NCBI GenBank assembly: GCA_004151065.3
Contig: NWUY0300017367.1
Coordinates: 17,163 to 28,457 of the forward strand
From: Larix sibirica
Taxonomy: Eukaryota > Streptophyta > Pinopsida > Pinales > Pinaceae
Direction of reading: 5' to 3'
DNA length: 11,295 nt
Part shown: piece after piece, positions 1-8,269 of the stretch
Layout: each line of letters begins with the position of its first letter
Numbering within the stretch: position 1 is the stretch's first letter
Notes under the pieces: model-generated
Told to the model about the DNA's origin: nothing
What the model saw: only the letters and a program-made list of their open reading frames with translations
Database searches by the model: none
Translations under genes and position numbers: made by a program

Positions 1-167
1 GTTTTACGATCCACTTTCTATGGACCAGAATAACAAAAAATAGATAGTTTTGATTACATCAATCTAGTTCGAATATCTTCAAACAACAAGGTCAACTAAA
101 GAATTGACAGTTGTATGATTTAATTATCCTAATCTAATCAACAACTGTGTATCTAGAAAACATTTTA

Positions 168-1769
168 TCAATCAAGCCTATCTAAAAGATGACTTGGATT
201 CTTCAAAATAGTTCTCGCATCCTTTCCACCAGCTGAAGATCGTTCTCCTTCCAAAGCTTGAAATTGAACTTGAAGTTCTTCATATTGTTGTTGTATTTCC
301 CTTTTCTTTTTCAAGATTTGCTTCGAAATTGTAACAAGTTCTTGATATTTGCCATATTTTTCCTGTAAATCTTCTCGGAGTCTCTTATTTTCCATCATTA
401 AATATTCATTTGACTTTTGGAGGCCTTGGTTATATTCTTTAAGAAATTGCAAAGACCTCTTGTCTTCATCTAACTCCAAAATTGATTTTATTCTCTCCAT
501 CTGTACAGGGGTTTCATAAGTCTTTGAGATTTTTGAATTTGCACTGATTTCATACTCAGTGACTCTTTGTTTATCCCAATAAAAATCTTATGGTATCTGC
601 CCAACGTTATCCCTTTGGATTTCCATCATAATATGCTTTGTTCTGAAATACTCCTTATCTGAAAGACACGCATTTTCTTCCCCAGAAGAATCGTCTATGA
701 CCATAACCTCGCTCCTCTTCAGTTTTGGATTATGTACAACCTTTATTTCCATTTCCAATTTTCTTCTAGATCGGGTTCTGGGCTTTAAACTTGATTCCAT
801 GTCTTTTGCCTTTAAGGTTTCAGCTTGTCCTGTTTTTGAAACTTCTTCTAAACTTGTATTTTTTATAACAATCTTGGGAATATCACGGGTTTTTAATATT
901 TCTTTTACAGACTCAACCAATATTCCTCCTGTAATTTTTGTAACAAATACTTTTGAAAGGTCATCATTTGCAACATTAAACTCCTCTATGAGCTCTTTGG
1001 CATGTTCATCTGCTGGTTCCATTGCTCCTTTCGTCTGCTCACCTGAACTCTTGGACTTGTTTCCTTTTCCCTTAACTTTACGATGCTCTTGTTTTTCTGC
1101 TTCAAACCCTGACCAAAAGAGAAAATGGTCCCAATTTTGTCCCTTCTTATTCAGCTAAAAGACTATCAACAAGTTTATCAATCCTTGATGAAAGAGAGAA
1201 CAAGCGGTGTGTTCTTGATGACTCTGAACCCTAGCAATCATCTTTTGCAAACTTTTACACAAATAAAATGGAAAATTTAGTTTCAAATCTCCATTAAGAT
1301 GCATTAAGAATCATAAATGACACCTTAGAACCCTATCATAGTGTCCCTCACAGGTTATATAATTTTGAACTATTTCCAATGGAGTTCTCCAAACTGGCTT
1401 AAGTTTACTTACATGTATACCATTCTTCCAGCTCAATTCTTCAAACCCTGGCAACAAAAACTTACTGTAATTAGCTTCAAATGACTGCTGCTTGAACCAT
1501 TTCTCACCCTACGATGGCACTCCAATGGCTTCTGAAATAGTGTCTTCATCAACCCTCATCTCTAAATTTTCAAAATGCACAACCACATCCTTGCAATTTT
1601 TAACAAAATATTTTGTTACTTGTACATTATGACCCTGCAGTCTTTCACAAAAGGGGAACCAACCCGCATCTTTCATCATCTTTGCAGATCTTGGAAACTG
1701 ATCAATCCACTGTAAATTATTTGGTTCAAGTCTGCAAATTATTCCTCCTAGCTTCTTGATTTTCTTCAT
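168..1769 (-). pseudogene. Broken repetitive plant gene, one frame with four in-frame stops, coiled-coil C-terminus
   Basis: Codons from ATG 1769-1767 to TGA 170-168 stay in one minus-strand frame of 534 codons. It is interrupted by TAG at 1511-1509 (codon 87), TGA at 1313-1311 (153), TAG at 1157-1155 (205) and TAA at 590-588 (394). Protein-like sequence continues across each stop: GVPS then GEKWFKQQSFEANYSKFLLP after the first, CHL then FLMHLNGDLKLNFPFYL after the second. Codons 1-240 look globular (FCERLQGHN, YITCEGHYDRV, SLFHQGL). Codons 250-420 are polar, with basic patches such as KPRTRSRRK that could act as nuclear localisation signals. Codons 424-520 form a Lys/Glu/Gln-rich coiled coil. 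The nearest upstream in-frame stop is TAA 1805-1803; a TTG at 1790 would only add seven residues. From memory it resembles hypothetical repetitive proteins of conifers. Function is unknown. The lack of any indel is odd for a dead gene. Confidence 0.7.
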
Positions 1770-2269
1770 GGTGCATGAGTTTCTTATCAACAGTTCTTCC
1801 TGTTACCCTGAATGCCTGTCAATTTCCACAAAACACAAACCACAACAAAAGAATGAACACTATAGGGTTAGCTTTGAAAACCAAAAATCCCTGTCCATAT
1901 TTTGTGATAATGTCACACTACTCAAGGTACGTCTTCGAGATGAGTGATTAACCCTCATTGCATGACACGACCTCAGGGCTATTGTCCTTCTTTTAATGAA
2001 ATAATTGTATCAAGCAAAAGATTTGTACTGAACCTTGCCACTTGTTTTCNAGAAGGATAAAGTCACTTAGGTGGGGTTATGAATAGAATTTCAGATGGAA
2101 AATTGGCATGGTTTGAGTGCACATATGGGGTGGGGATTGCATGATTGGATAGAGCTCTCTAAGAGATTTCCAACGGTACCGACCTTGTCCCTTTTGGACC
2201 TACGATGAGGGATTTATGACCCTCAGAAGTTTGCCTTGGAAGCTTGCTAGAGCAGGGGTATGTGGCCCT
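1770..2269. other. No recognisable gene; 5' flank of the minus-strand pseudogene
   Basis: In the pseudogene frame the sequence upstream of 1790 meets stops at 1805-1803 and 1862-1860, so the coding region does not simply continue. Short open stretches on either strand look accidental. It may hold the promoter or 5' untranslated leader of the dead gene, but no convincing core promoter motif was seen. From about 2150 the base composition begins to shift toward the G+C-rich block that follows. Confidence 0.4.
2050..2050. other. Ambiguous base N
   Basis: This is the only undetermined base in the window. It may be a simple low-quality call or mark a joined gap. If it is a join, the minus-strand pseudogene on its left and the heptamer block on its right may not be true neighbours. 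Confidence 0.95.
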
Positions 2270-2375
2270 GATCCTTTCCGCATCCGCAAGGACCTTTCCG
2301 CATTCACAATGCAAATCATAGATTGCGACGGTCGGGGACCAGTATCTGGTGGTGCGTGGAATCCAACTTCCTGCA

Positions 2376-2395
2376 CCCGCAAAGCGGATTGCGGG
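2376..2395. repeat. Short perfect hairpin, 7-bp stem and 6-bp loop
   Basis: CCCGCAA at 2376-2382 is the exact reverse complement of TTGCGGG at 2389-2395, with the loop AGCGGA between them. Both arms are heptamers of the surrounding repeat in opposite orientation. Confidence 0.7.
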
Positions 2396-2443
2396 ATTGT
2401 GGGAGTTAGAAGAGGATTTCCACGAGAGTTGGCGGGATGGGCA

Positions 2444-2463
2444 TCCGCAATGCGGGTTGCGGA
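2444..2463. repeat. Second hairpin with the same 7-6-7 geometry
   Basis: TCCGCAA at 2444-2450 pairs perfectly with TTGCGGA at 2457-2463 around the loop TGCGGG. The geometry equals that of the hairpin at 2376-2395, and the loop is itself a repeat unit. Confidence 0.7.
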
Positions 2464-2510
2464 ATTGCGGATTGTGGGAGGTAAGTTTCCCCGGGGCTAT
2501 GAAATATGGA

Positions 2511-2554
2511 TTCCACAATTCCGATATCCGCAACGTGGGTTACGGATTGTGGAA
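2511..2554. repeat. Longer inverted repeat in the heptamer block
   Basis: TTCCACAAT at 2511-2519 is the reverse complement of ATTGTGGAA at 2546-2554. The stem extends inward by CCG/CGG after a one-base bulge, leaving a loop of roughly 20 bases that contains further heptamer-like units. Confidence 0.6.
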
Positions 2555-2765
2555 TTGAGGAAGAGGAAAATCTCCAGGATGACGCTTTTCGGATTCTGAA
2601 TCCCGAGTTCTGCAAGTGGGATTGCGGAACTGCGGAGTGTGGACGGGAAACTTCGAAGCCGACGAATTAGATTCCGGCATCCGACTTCCGCACTATGGAT
2701 TGAGGAAGTCGGGAATTCCAATTCGTCAAAGAGGTGGATTTGGCAACCTGACTTTCGAATCCCGA

Positions 2766-2827
2766 TTGCGGGTTGCAGAATGGAGGTTGCGGGTTGCGGA
2801 ATGGAGGCTGCGGGTTGCGGATTCGAG
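2766..2827 (+). repeat. 21-bp tandem minisatellite, just under three copies
   Basis: Units lie at 2766-2786, 2787-2807 and 2808-2827 (the last partial and diverged at its end). The first two differ at one position, CAG against CGG. Each 21-bp unit is three heptamers, roughly GCGGGTT, GCGGAAT and GGAGGTT, so this looks like a recent expansion of the older heptamer repeat. Because 21 is a multiple of three it reads as a repeated seven-residue peptide in one frame, which I consider accidental. Confidence 0.8.
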
Positions 2828-2830
2828 CCC

Positions 2831-3825
2831 ATTATGATTGTGTGTGGAATTGGAAGAATTTGGAAGAAAAAAAATGAATCAGAGGGTCTCCCATGGCCAT
2901 CAGGGAGGTTAGGGGACGTGACACCAAAATCCCAAAGTCACACCATGTTAACATATGCACCCCAGTGCACTTGGATTCTCCTTTTGCTTGATAGTTTTGC
3001 ACTTCATTGACTTGGCTTCACTACACAACAATGTCCACTTGACTTTCCATTTGGGATTTTTTCACTAGTTTCCATGCACCCATATTTTTCATTGATATTT
3101 CCAAAAACCACCATTGAGTGATAATTTTACTAGTCATACTATGAATTTACAATAATTTGGCTCACTTATTCACTACCATTCTTACTAGATTAGTGGATTG
3201 ATCAAGCAACACACCAATCGATACTCACCAACTCACCATCCTCCAAAGTTTGATGTGCATACACATTTGTATGAATGGATGAATGATCAATCTCGAGGAT
3301 GTCAAGAACCAAAACTACCTAGGGTCTTTGTGTTGGTTCCATGAAATCATGGTCCTTGATTACATCTGGCCAAGTTGGTTAGAAGCAACAGGTCGATGCT
3401 CAACAACCAATGTACAAAAGTTTACTAGGCATGAGATCAACATTGAGAAACTCATTACTCCATCAACAATCATCTCCACATTAGAAACTCGTGCTAACTT
3501 ACTTATGTTGTGCCATATCAACATCCACATCAGGGTAGGTGGGTAGGTCCACACTACATTGTTATTGTTGCACTACTATGCTTTTCTCCTATATGTGCAC
3601 ACACTTGACTCTTGCACACTAAACTCCTTTGATAAACTACATTCAACATACATGAATTTCCATAACTTTTCCTAGCAACTACTTTGACAAGTGATTGTAT
3701 TATTTTATTATAACTCTTATCATATTCACTTTAACCTACGTAGTAGAAACTATGTACTGTTGATCCTTAATTCAAGTGCATTGAAATCATAATGCTCATA
3801 TTGCCAAAGTCCTTTATCACAAATT
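2831..3825. other. A+T-rich stretch with no recognisable gene
   Basis: Short frames occur on both strands, the longest of about 87 codons at 3283-3546 on the plus strand, but none shows a known domain or continues across its stops into protein-like sequence. No tRNA, long terminal repeat or primer-binding site was found. A small direct repetition of ATGAATG- and ATGATC-like words occurs near 3270-3290. It is probably degraded repeat DNA. Confidence 0.4.
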
Positions 3826-4015
3826 GTTTATACTTTTCAAATCTATAGTTGCAGTAATCTAGAAATGCTTTATATGGTGTTCATGGATTTTGGGTTTGCA
3901 TCACCAACTATTTGTGTATTGAGACTCAGATAGGTTGGTCTTGCATCCTCTTCAGGACAGACATGGGTATACTAATAAGCTTTTGCTATTCAACCCTCCT
4001 CTTTTGAGTGTCTAT
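3826..4015 (+). repeat. Diverged partial copy of the left flank and start of the 1.04-kb repeat
   Basis: This stretch aligns by eye with about 4375-4565. Shared landmarks in order are TTGTTT.TACTTTTCAA, TAGAAATGCTTT against TAAAAATGCTTT, GCATCACC against GTATCACC, ATAGGTT..(T/C)TTGC, GACA near its middle, and CCTCTTTTGAGTG at its end. Homology is lost after this last word. The copy is clearly older or faster-evolving than the three full units, and because it includes sequence left of the array it records a separate earlier duplication with a period of roughly 550 bp. Confidence 0.6.
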
Positions 4016-4374
4016 GTGCATAATTGTAAGCATTTTTATCTAAAAAACAAATATAATGGAAGACTAAGCACAAACACAAGAATGTGCTATTATAATGGAG
4101 AGAAATATTGATAAATAATTTTAAAGAGAATGAATGAGAATCATAAAAAATGGAGCCACATTGTCACCATCATTATCAAGAAGTCTATGAGAAAGAGAAG
4201 AAAGTGGAAAACAACATCATCACTTCAAGAGAATCAAATGACAAAATCGACGACATTCATGGAACCAAAATTGTAGGGACAATCATGTAACATGGTACTA
4301 TCAAAGAACCAAAGAACCACAACTACCATAGATTGATCAACCTCCATTGCTAGATATATTATGCAAGCCATTGT
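4016..4374. other. A-rich spacer between the partial and full repeat copies
   Basis: No open frame of useful length and no RNA gene is visible. The plus strand is strongly purine-rich (AGAAAGAGAAGAAAG near 4190-4204). No homology to the rest of the window was seen. It separates the partial repeat copy at 3826-4015 from its counterpart at 4375. Confidence 0.4.
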
Positions 4375-4443
4375 TGTAGATTGTTTCTACTTTTCAATTC
4401 TATGTTCGTGACAACCTAAAAATGCTTTTATTCTATGTTATAG

Positions 4444-5491
4444 TTTTGGCTCCGTATCACCTTCCTTTTGAGAACAAACACTTGCATAGGTTCGGCTTGC
4501 CTTCTCTCCAGTACACATGATTGTATAATGAAGAGCTTTGGCCAGGGACACCCTCTCTTTTGAGTGAATTTGTTGGATCCTCGTAGGAAAACGATATGGA
4601 GAGTGCTTAGGGTCATTGTGACTACTTTGAGCAAAATCATATGTAATATACCCCCCAAGTGATTGAAAATTTGTAAATTGATTATTATCTCTGAAGCCAA
4701 TGATAATTGACCATCACTTTATTTCTGTGTTTTTGGGTTTTGTAGTGATTTTATTCTTGTAATGCCACTTATGAGGGTCACCTTGATATTCCCTCTCAGG
4801 GACGTAATTTGATGGCCAAATTGCCCATCATAGGGAATTTTCGCTATCAAATATGGTCAACATATTTGACTTCTTATTTTCAACTATAAAAAATAAGAGT
4901 GAGTAAATAACATGACAAACTCAACCTTTTTCCTAAGTTCATTTTTACATCAAGGTAAAGTTTTTCCTAGTTCTATTAATTTCTTCAAAACTCTGGTGCT
5001 ACGAGTCATCTTAACATAAACCAAAAACTACGAGGTAAAAGTTCTATATTTGAAGTTCTCATTAATAAGAAAGAGACTTCCATCGGAAAGGGAGTGAGTT
5101 TGTCCACCAGTTAAATTCTAAGAAATATGGTTTAATACCTTTGTTAATTGAACCAAAACTATCAACTTAACCATGAAGAGTTTCAATTCCAACCCAGTTC
5201 CTACTTTGCAAAAGCAATGCAATGTCCACTCTCTAAGCAGAGGGAAAAGAGTGTCTTAATGCAAGGACATCACCTCCAACAATAATGGAAACCAATGGAG
5301 ATTAGGTCATGTTCTTTTGTTATGCATTTGGTGGACCCCATTAAGAATCAATGCAAAGTTGCAAAGTTCTCGTCTAAACTCCTCGCATTCTTAACCCCCT
5401 CAATGCCTCCCCATTTGTCACGTGTAAAACTAATCATCAAGGTCTTAGAAAATATTTCTACGCCTTTTTGGATTCAAATGGTGTTTACAAA
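4444..5491 (+). repeat. Tandem repeat copy 1 (about 1,048 bp)
   Basis: The unit starts at TTTTGGCTC and ends just before the next occurrence of that word. Landmarks repeated in all three copies include ACACCCTCTCTTTTGA, TTGTTGGATCCTC, AAATAAGAGTGAGTAAATAA (varied in copy 3), ACATCAAGGTAAAG, CTTAACATAAACCAAA and GGTGGACCCCATTAA (varied in copy 3). Read on the minus strand, part of the unit gives a protein-like frame, here cut by TAA where copy 2 has CAA, and frameshifted after the HLGG motif. The right part (5413-5430) carries a CACGTG word. The only function I can propose for the unit is as a locally duplicated segment. Confidence 0.85.
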
Positions 5492-6526
5492 TTTTGGCTC
5501 TGTACCAACTTCCTTTTGAGAACCAAGACTTGTATAGGTTCATCTTGCTTTCTTTCTAGTACACATGATGGTATAAGACAAGATTTTGATAGGGACACCC
5601 TCTCTTTTGAGTGATTTTGTTGGATCCTCATATGAAAATGATTTGGAGAGTGCTCAGGGTCACTCTGATTACTTTGAGCAAAATAATAGGCAGATATACC
5701 CCCTAAGTGCTTGAAAATTTGTAAATTGATTATTATATCTAACGCCAAAGATAATCGACCATCACTTTGTTTCCATGTTTTTAGGTTTTGTAGTGCTTTT
5801 GTTCCTGCAATGCCACTTTCGAGGGTCACCTTGATATCCCCTCTCAGGGATGGAATTTGATAGCTAGATTTCCCATCACGAGACATTTTCCCTATCAAAT
5901 ATGGTCAATAGATTTATCTTCTCATTGCCAACTATACAAAAAATAAGAGTGAGTAAATAACATGATGAACTCAACCTTTTCCGTAAGTTCATTTTTTACA
6001 TCAAGGTAAAGTTTTGCCTAGTTCTTTTAAATTTTTCAAAACTCCGATGCTATGAGTTGTCTTAACATAAACCAAACATTAGGAGGTAAAAGTTATATAT
6101 TTGAAGTTCTCATTAATAAGAAAGAGACTTCCATTGGAAAGGGAGTGAGTTTTCCCACTAATTAATTTCTAAGAAATATGGTTTAATATCTTTGTTCATT
6201 GAATAAAAACTAACAACTTAACCATAAAGAGTTCCAAATTCCAACCCGATTCCCACTTTGCAAAATCAATGCAATGTGGGCAAAGACTGTCTTAATGCAA
6301 TGACATCACCTCCAACAACAATGGAACCCAATTGAGATTAGGTCGTGTTCTTTTGTTATGCATTTGGTGGACCCCATTAAAAACCAATGCAAAGTTGCAA
6401 AGTTCTATTCCTAACTCCTCGTATTCTTAACCCCCCCAATGCTTCCCATTTGCCACTTGTAAAACAAATCATCAAGGTCTTATAAAAGATTTCCATGCCT
6501 CTTTGGAGTCAAATGATGTTTACAAA
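5492..6526 (+). repeat. Tandem repeat copy 2 (about 1,035 bp), best-preserved minus-strand frame
   Basis: Head-to-tail and directly abutting copy 1. It lacks a short piece after GCAATGTG near 6277 that copy 1 has (CCACTCTCTAAGCAG region). On the minus strand it contains the longest open frame of the array, 5898-5485, about 137 codons from a TTG or 133 from the internal ATG, with a stretch reading PSLRGDIKVTLESGIAGTKA and then LQIFKHLGG. No known domain was recognised, and divergence among the copies does not obviously spare codon positions by eye, so I annotate it as repeat rather than gene. Confidence 0.85.
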
Positions 6527-7273
6527 TTTTGGCTCTGTATCACCTTCCTTTTGAGAACCAACACTTGCATAGGCTCGACTTGCTTTCTCTCTAGTACACA
6601 CGATGGTATAATGAAGAGCCTTTGTCAGGGACACCCTCTCTTTTGAATGACTTTGTTGGATCCTCATAGGAAAACAATTTGGAGAGTGCTTTGGGTCATT
6701 GTGATTACTTTGATCAAAATCACAGGTAGATATACCCCCCTAAGTTATTGGAAATTTGTAAACTGATTATTATCTCTAACACCAATGATAATTGACCATC
6801 ACTTTGGTCACCTTGATATTCCCTCTCAAGGATGGAATTTGATGGCCAAATTGCCCATCACGTGGCATTTCCGCTATCAAATACGATTAATATATTTAAT
6901 TTCTTATTGTCAACTATAAAAAATAAGGGCGACTAAATAACATGACGAACTCAACCTTTTCATAAATTCATTTTTTACATCAAGGTAAAGTTTTGCCTAG
7001 TTCTATTAATTTCTTCAAAACTCGAGTGCTTCGAGTCGTCTTAACATAAACCAAACACTACAAGGCCAAATTTATATATTTAAAGTTTTCATTAACAAAA
7101 CTAAACTTCCATCGGAAAGGGAGTGAGTTTATCCACTAATTAACTTCTAAGAAATATGGTTTAATACCTTTATTCCTTGAATCAAAACTATCAACTTAAC
7201 CATGAAAAATTCCAAATTCCAAATCGATTCCCAGCGATGTCCACTCTCTAAACAATGTGCAAATAGGGTCTTA

Positions 7274-7288
7274 ATGCAAGGACATAAC
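7274..7288 (+). repeat. Left target-site duplication of the SINE
   Basis: ATGCAAGGACATAAC, identical to the right copy at 7405-7419. The uninterrupted site in copy 1 of the repeat reads ATGCAAGGACATCAC, which confirms this as host sequence duplicated on insertion. Confidence 0.85.
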
Positions 7289-7404
7289 TTTTTTTACTTT
7301 TTTTTACACTACCCTGCTATTCCCCCTAGGAATCAAGGGTAACCTAGACCTCCCAAATGAATGGAACCTAAGACCTATGGGCCACCACCCCACCATAGGT
7401 ACCC
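7289..7404 (-). mobile_element. SINE-like retroposon insertion, 116 bp
   Basis: This 116-bp segment is absent from the equivalent position of the other two repeat copies, so it is an insertion. It is flanked by identical 15-bp direct repeats. On the plus strand it begins with T-runs (TTTTTTTACTTTTTTTTA), i.e. an A-rich tail on the minus strand, so the element points leftward. Its 5' end on the minus strand is GGGTACC, followed by TGGTGGGGTGG, a loose match to the tRNA-type A box, and GGTTCCATTC about 20 bases further, a near match to the B box consensus GGTTCRANTC. Size, A-tail, boxes and long target-site duplication fit a tRNA-derived plant SINE moved by LINE machinery. The family is not identified. 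Confidence 0.75.
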
Positions 7405-7419
7405 ATGCAAGGACATAAC
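7405..7419 (+). repeat. Right target-site duplication of the SINE
   Basis: ATGCAAGGACATAAC, a perfect 15-bp match to 7274-7288. The repeat unit resumes directly after it with CTCC, as in the uninterrupted copies. Confidence 0.85.
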
Positions 7420-7605
7420 CTCCGAGAACAATGGAACCCCATAGAGATTAGGTTGTTTTCTTTTGTTATGCACTTGGTGGGATCCATTAAAAACCAATAC
7501 AAAGTTGCAAAGTTCTATTCTGAACCCTCTCAATGCCTCCATTTTCCACGTGTAAAACTAATCATCAAGGTCTTAGAAAATATTTCCAATCCTCTTTGGA
7601 GTCAA

Positions 7606-8269
7606 TAAATCTCCCAACTAAAAGTTATCCTCATCCGTAAAAATTCAAAGGGCCGAAAAAGAGAAAATACATTGCACATACATTTACTGCTCTTTGTTTT
7701 TCTCTTGCTTGCTTTCCACCCATTTCCTTTGTATTCTTTATTCATTCATTCATTATTTTTTCTTTCTTTCTGTAGGATTCTACAGCCATCCATGGTTTTG
7801 GGACGTATCTCAATACCGGAGCCATCTAGTACCTGTAATATTGTTTTCCAGTTCCTTTTCTACGATTGCCACCTCAAATTCGGCTTCAGCGGAGTTGTAT
7901 TTCATGTGATCGAGCCCCGAAACGTTCAATTATGTTCACTATTAAGGTGTTTTTTTGGTTCGAGGGTTTCTTGCTTTGATCCATGAGCTCTATTGGCATT
8001 TCTCTAAGGTCACGATGGTTTCGCCGTCATATTATTTGGCAGAAGACAACAGGTGTTTTGCATAATTTTCGGGAGGTCACTGTATTATTATACGTTACTT
8101 GTTCCAAGATTTTTTTCGATTGGAAGATGGGAATGTAGGGTCGGAACAACATTGTGTCAGATCCTATGCAGGTGTGTGTACTATTTTTTGGAATTTTTAA
8201 ATTTAATGTCGAATTCGAAAAAAAAATCAAGGTTTTCGGACTAGGTTTTATCGTCATCTGTATTTGCTC
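7606..8269. other. Unassigned CpG-richer stretch with splice-like signals
   Basis: The stretch lies between the repeat array and the LINE. A pyrimidine tract that includes ATTCATTCATTCATT (about 7740-7754) and TTTCTTTCTTTCTGTAG ends at 7775 and looks like a 3' splice acceptor; CAG followed by GTGTGT at 8169-8177 looks like a 5' donor. Between them CpG is clearly more frequent than in the 1.04-kb repeats. All three plus-strand frames of the putative exon contain stops, so it is not a plain coding exon; it could be an untranslated exon, a promoter region, a decayed gene fragment or more degraded repeat. I recognise no product. A run of A (8218-8226) precedes the LINE region. Confidence 0.35.

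Larger units (their letters stand above)
2270..2830. repeat. G+C-rich block of degenerate GCGGATT-like heptamers on both strands
   Basis: The block is far richer in G+C and CpG than the A+T-rich DNA on both sides. It is made largely of degenerate 7-8 bp units: GCGGATT, GCGGGTT, GCGGAAT, GTGGATT and relatives on the plus strand, and the complements (AATCCGC, TTCCGCA, CCCGCAA) mixed in between, as near 2278-2303 and 2521-2532. Plus-strand units dominate to the right. Several open frames cross the block on both strands, but their proteins are low-complexity readings of the repeat and I do not call them genes. It is probably a degenerated minisatellite or the internal repeat of a transposable element; the family is not recognised. 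Confidence 0.7.
6527..7605 (+). repeat. Tandem repeat copy 3, with SINE insertion and 55-bp deletion
   Basis: The last full copy; it ends at TTTGGAGTCAA, about 14 bases short of the copy 2 end point. Compared with copy 2 it lacks about 55 bp at the junction near 6805 (copy 2 bases 5769-5823), lacks a small stretch near 7230 (between TTCCCA and GCGATGTCC), and gains 131 bp from the SINE-like insertion plus its target-site duplication at 7289-7419. Without these changes its length would match the other copies. Similarity to flanking DNA stops cleanly after 7605. Confidence 0.85.

Noticed and set aside
697-1158. Plus-strand frame of about 153 codons
   Set aside because: It lies opposite the better-supported minus-strand pseudogene, and its Ser/Phe-rich protein is the mirror of the Lys/Glu-rich coding strand.
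2270-2830. Interstitial telomere-like array
   Set aside because: The unit is 7 bp, but the consensus GCGGATT/GCGGGTT does not match TTTAGGG, and both orientations are mixed.
2159-3010. Several overlapping open frames on both strands of the G+C-rich block
   Set aside because: They read through the degenerate heptamer repeat, giving low-complexity peptides in many frames at once, with no domain.
2040-3010. LTR retrotransposon centred on the G+C-rich block
   Set aside because: No pair of long terminal repeats, no primer-binding site and no gag-pol motif could be found; the word GGGGACGTGACACC near 2912 alone is not enough.
3283-3546. Small plus-strand gene of 87 codons
   Set aside because: No recognisable domain, an overlapping antisense frame of similar length, and composition like the surrounding non-coding DNA.
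4444-7605. CRISPR array or other prokaryotic repeat system
   Set aside because: Repeat units of about 1 kb with no spacers, in a window with plant retroelements.
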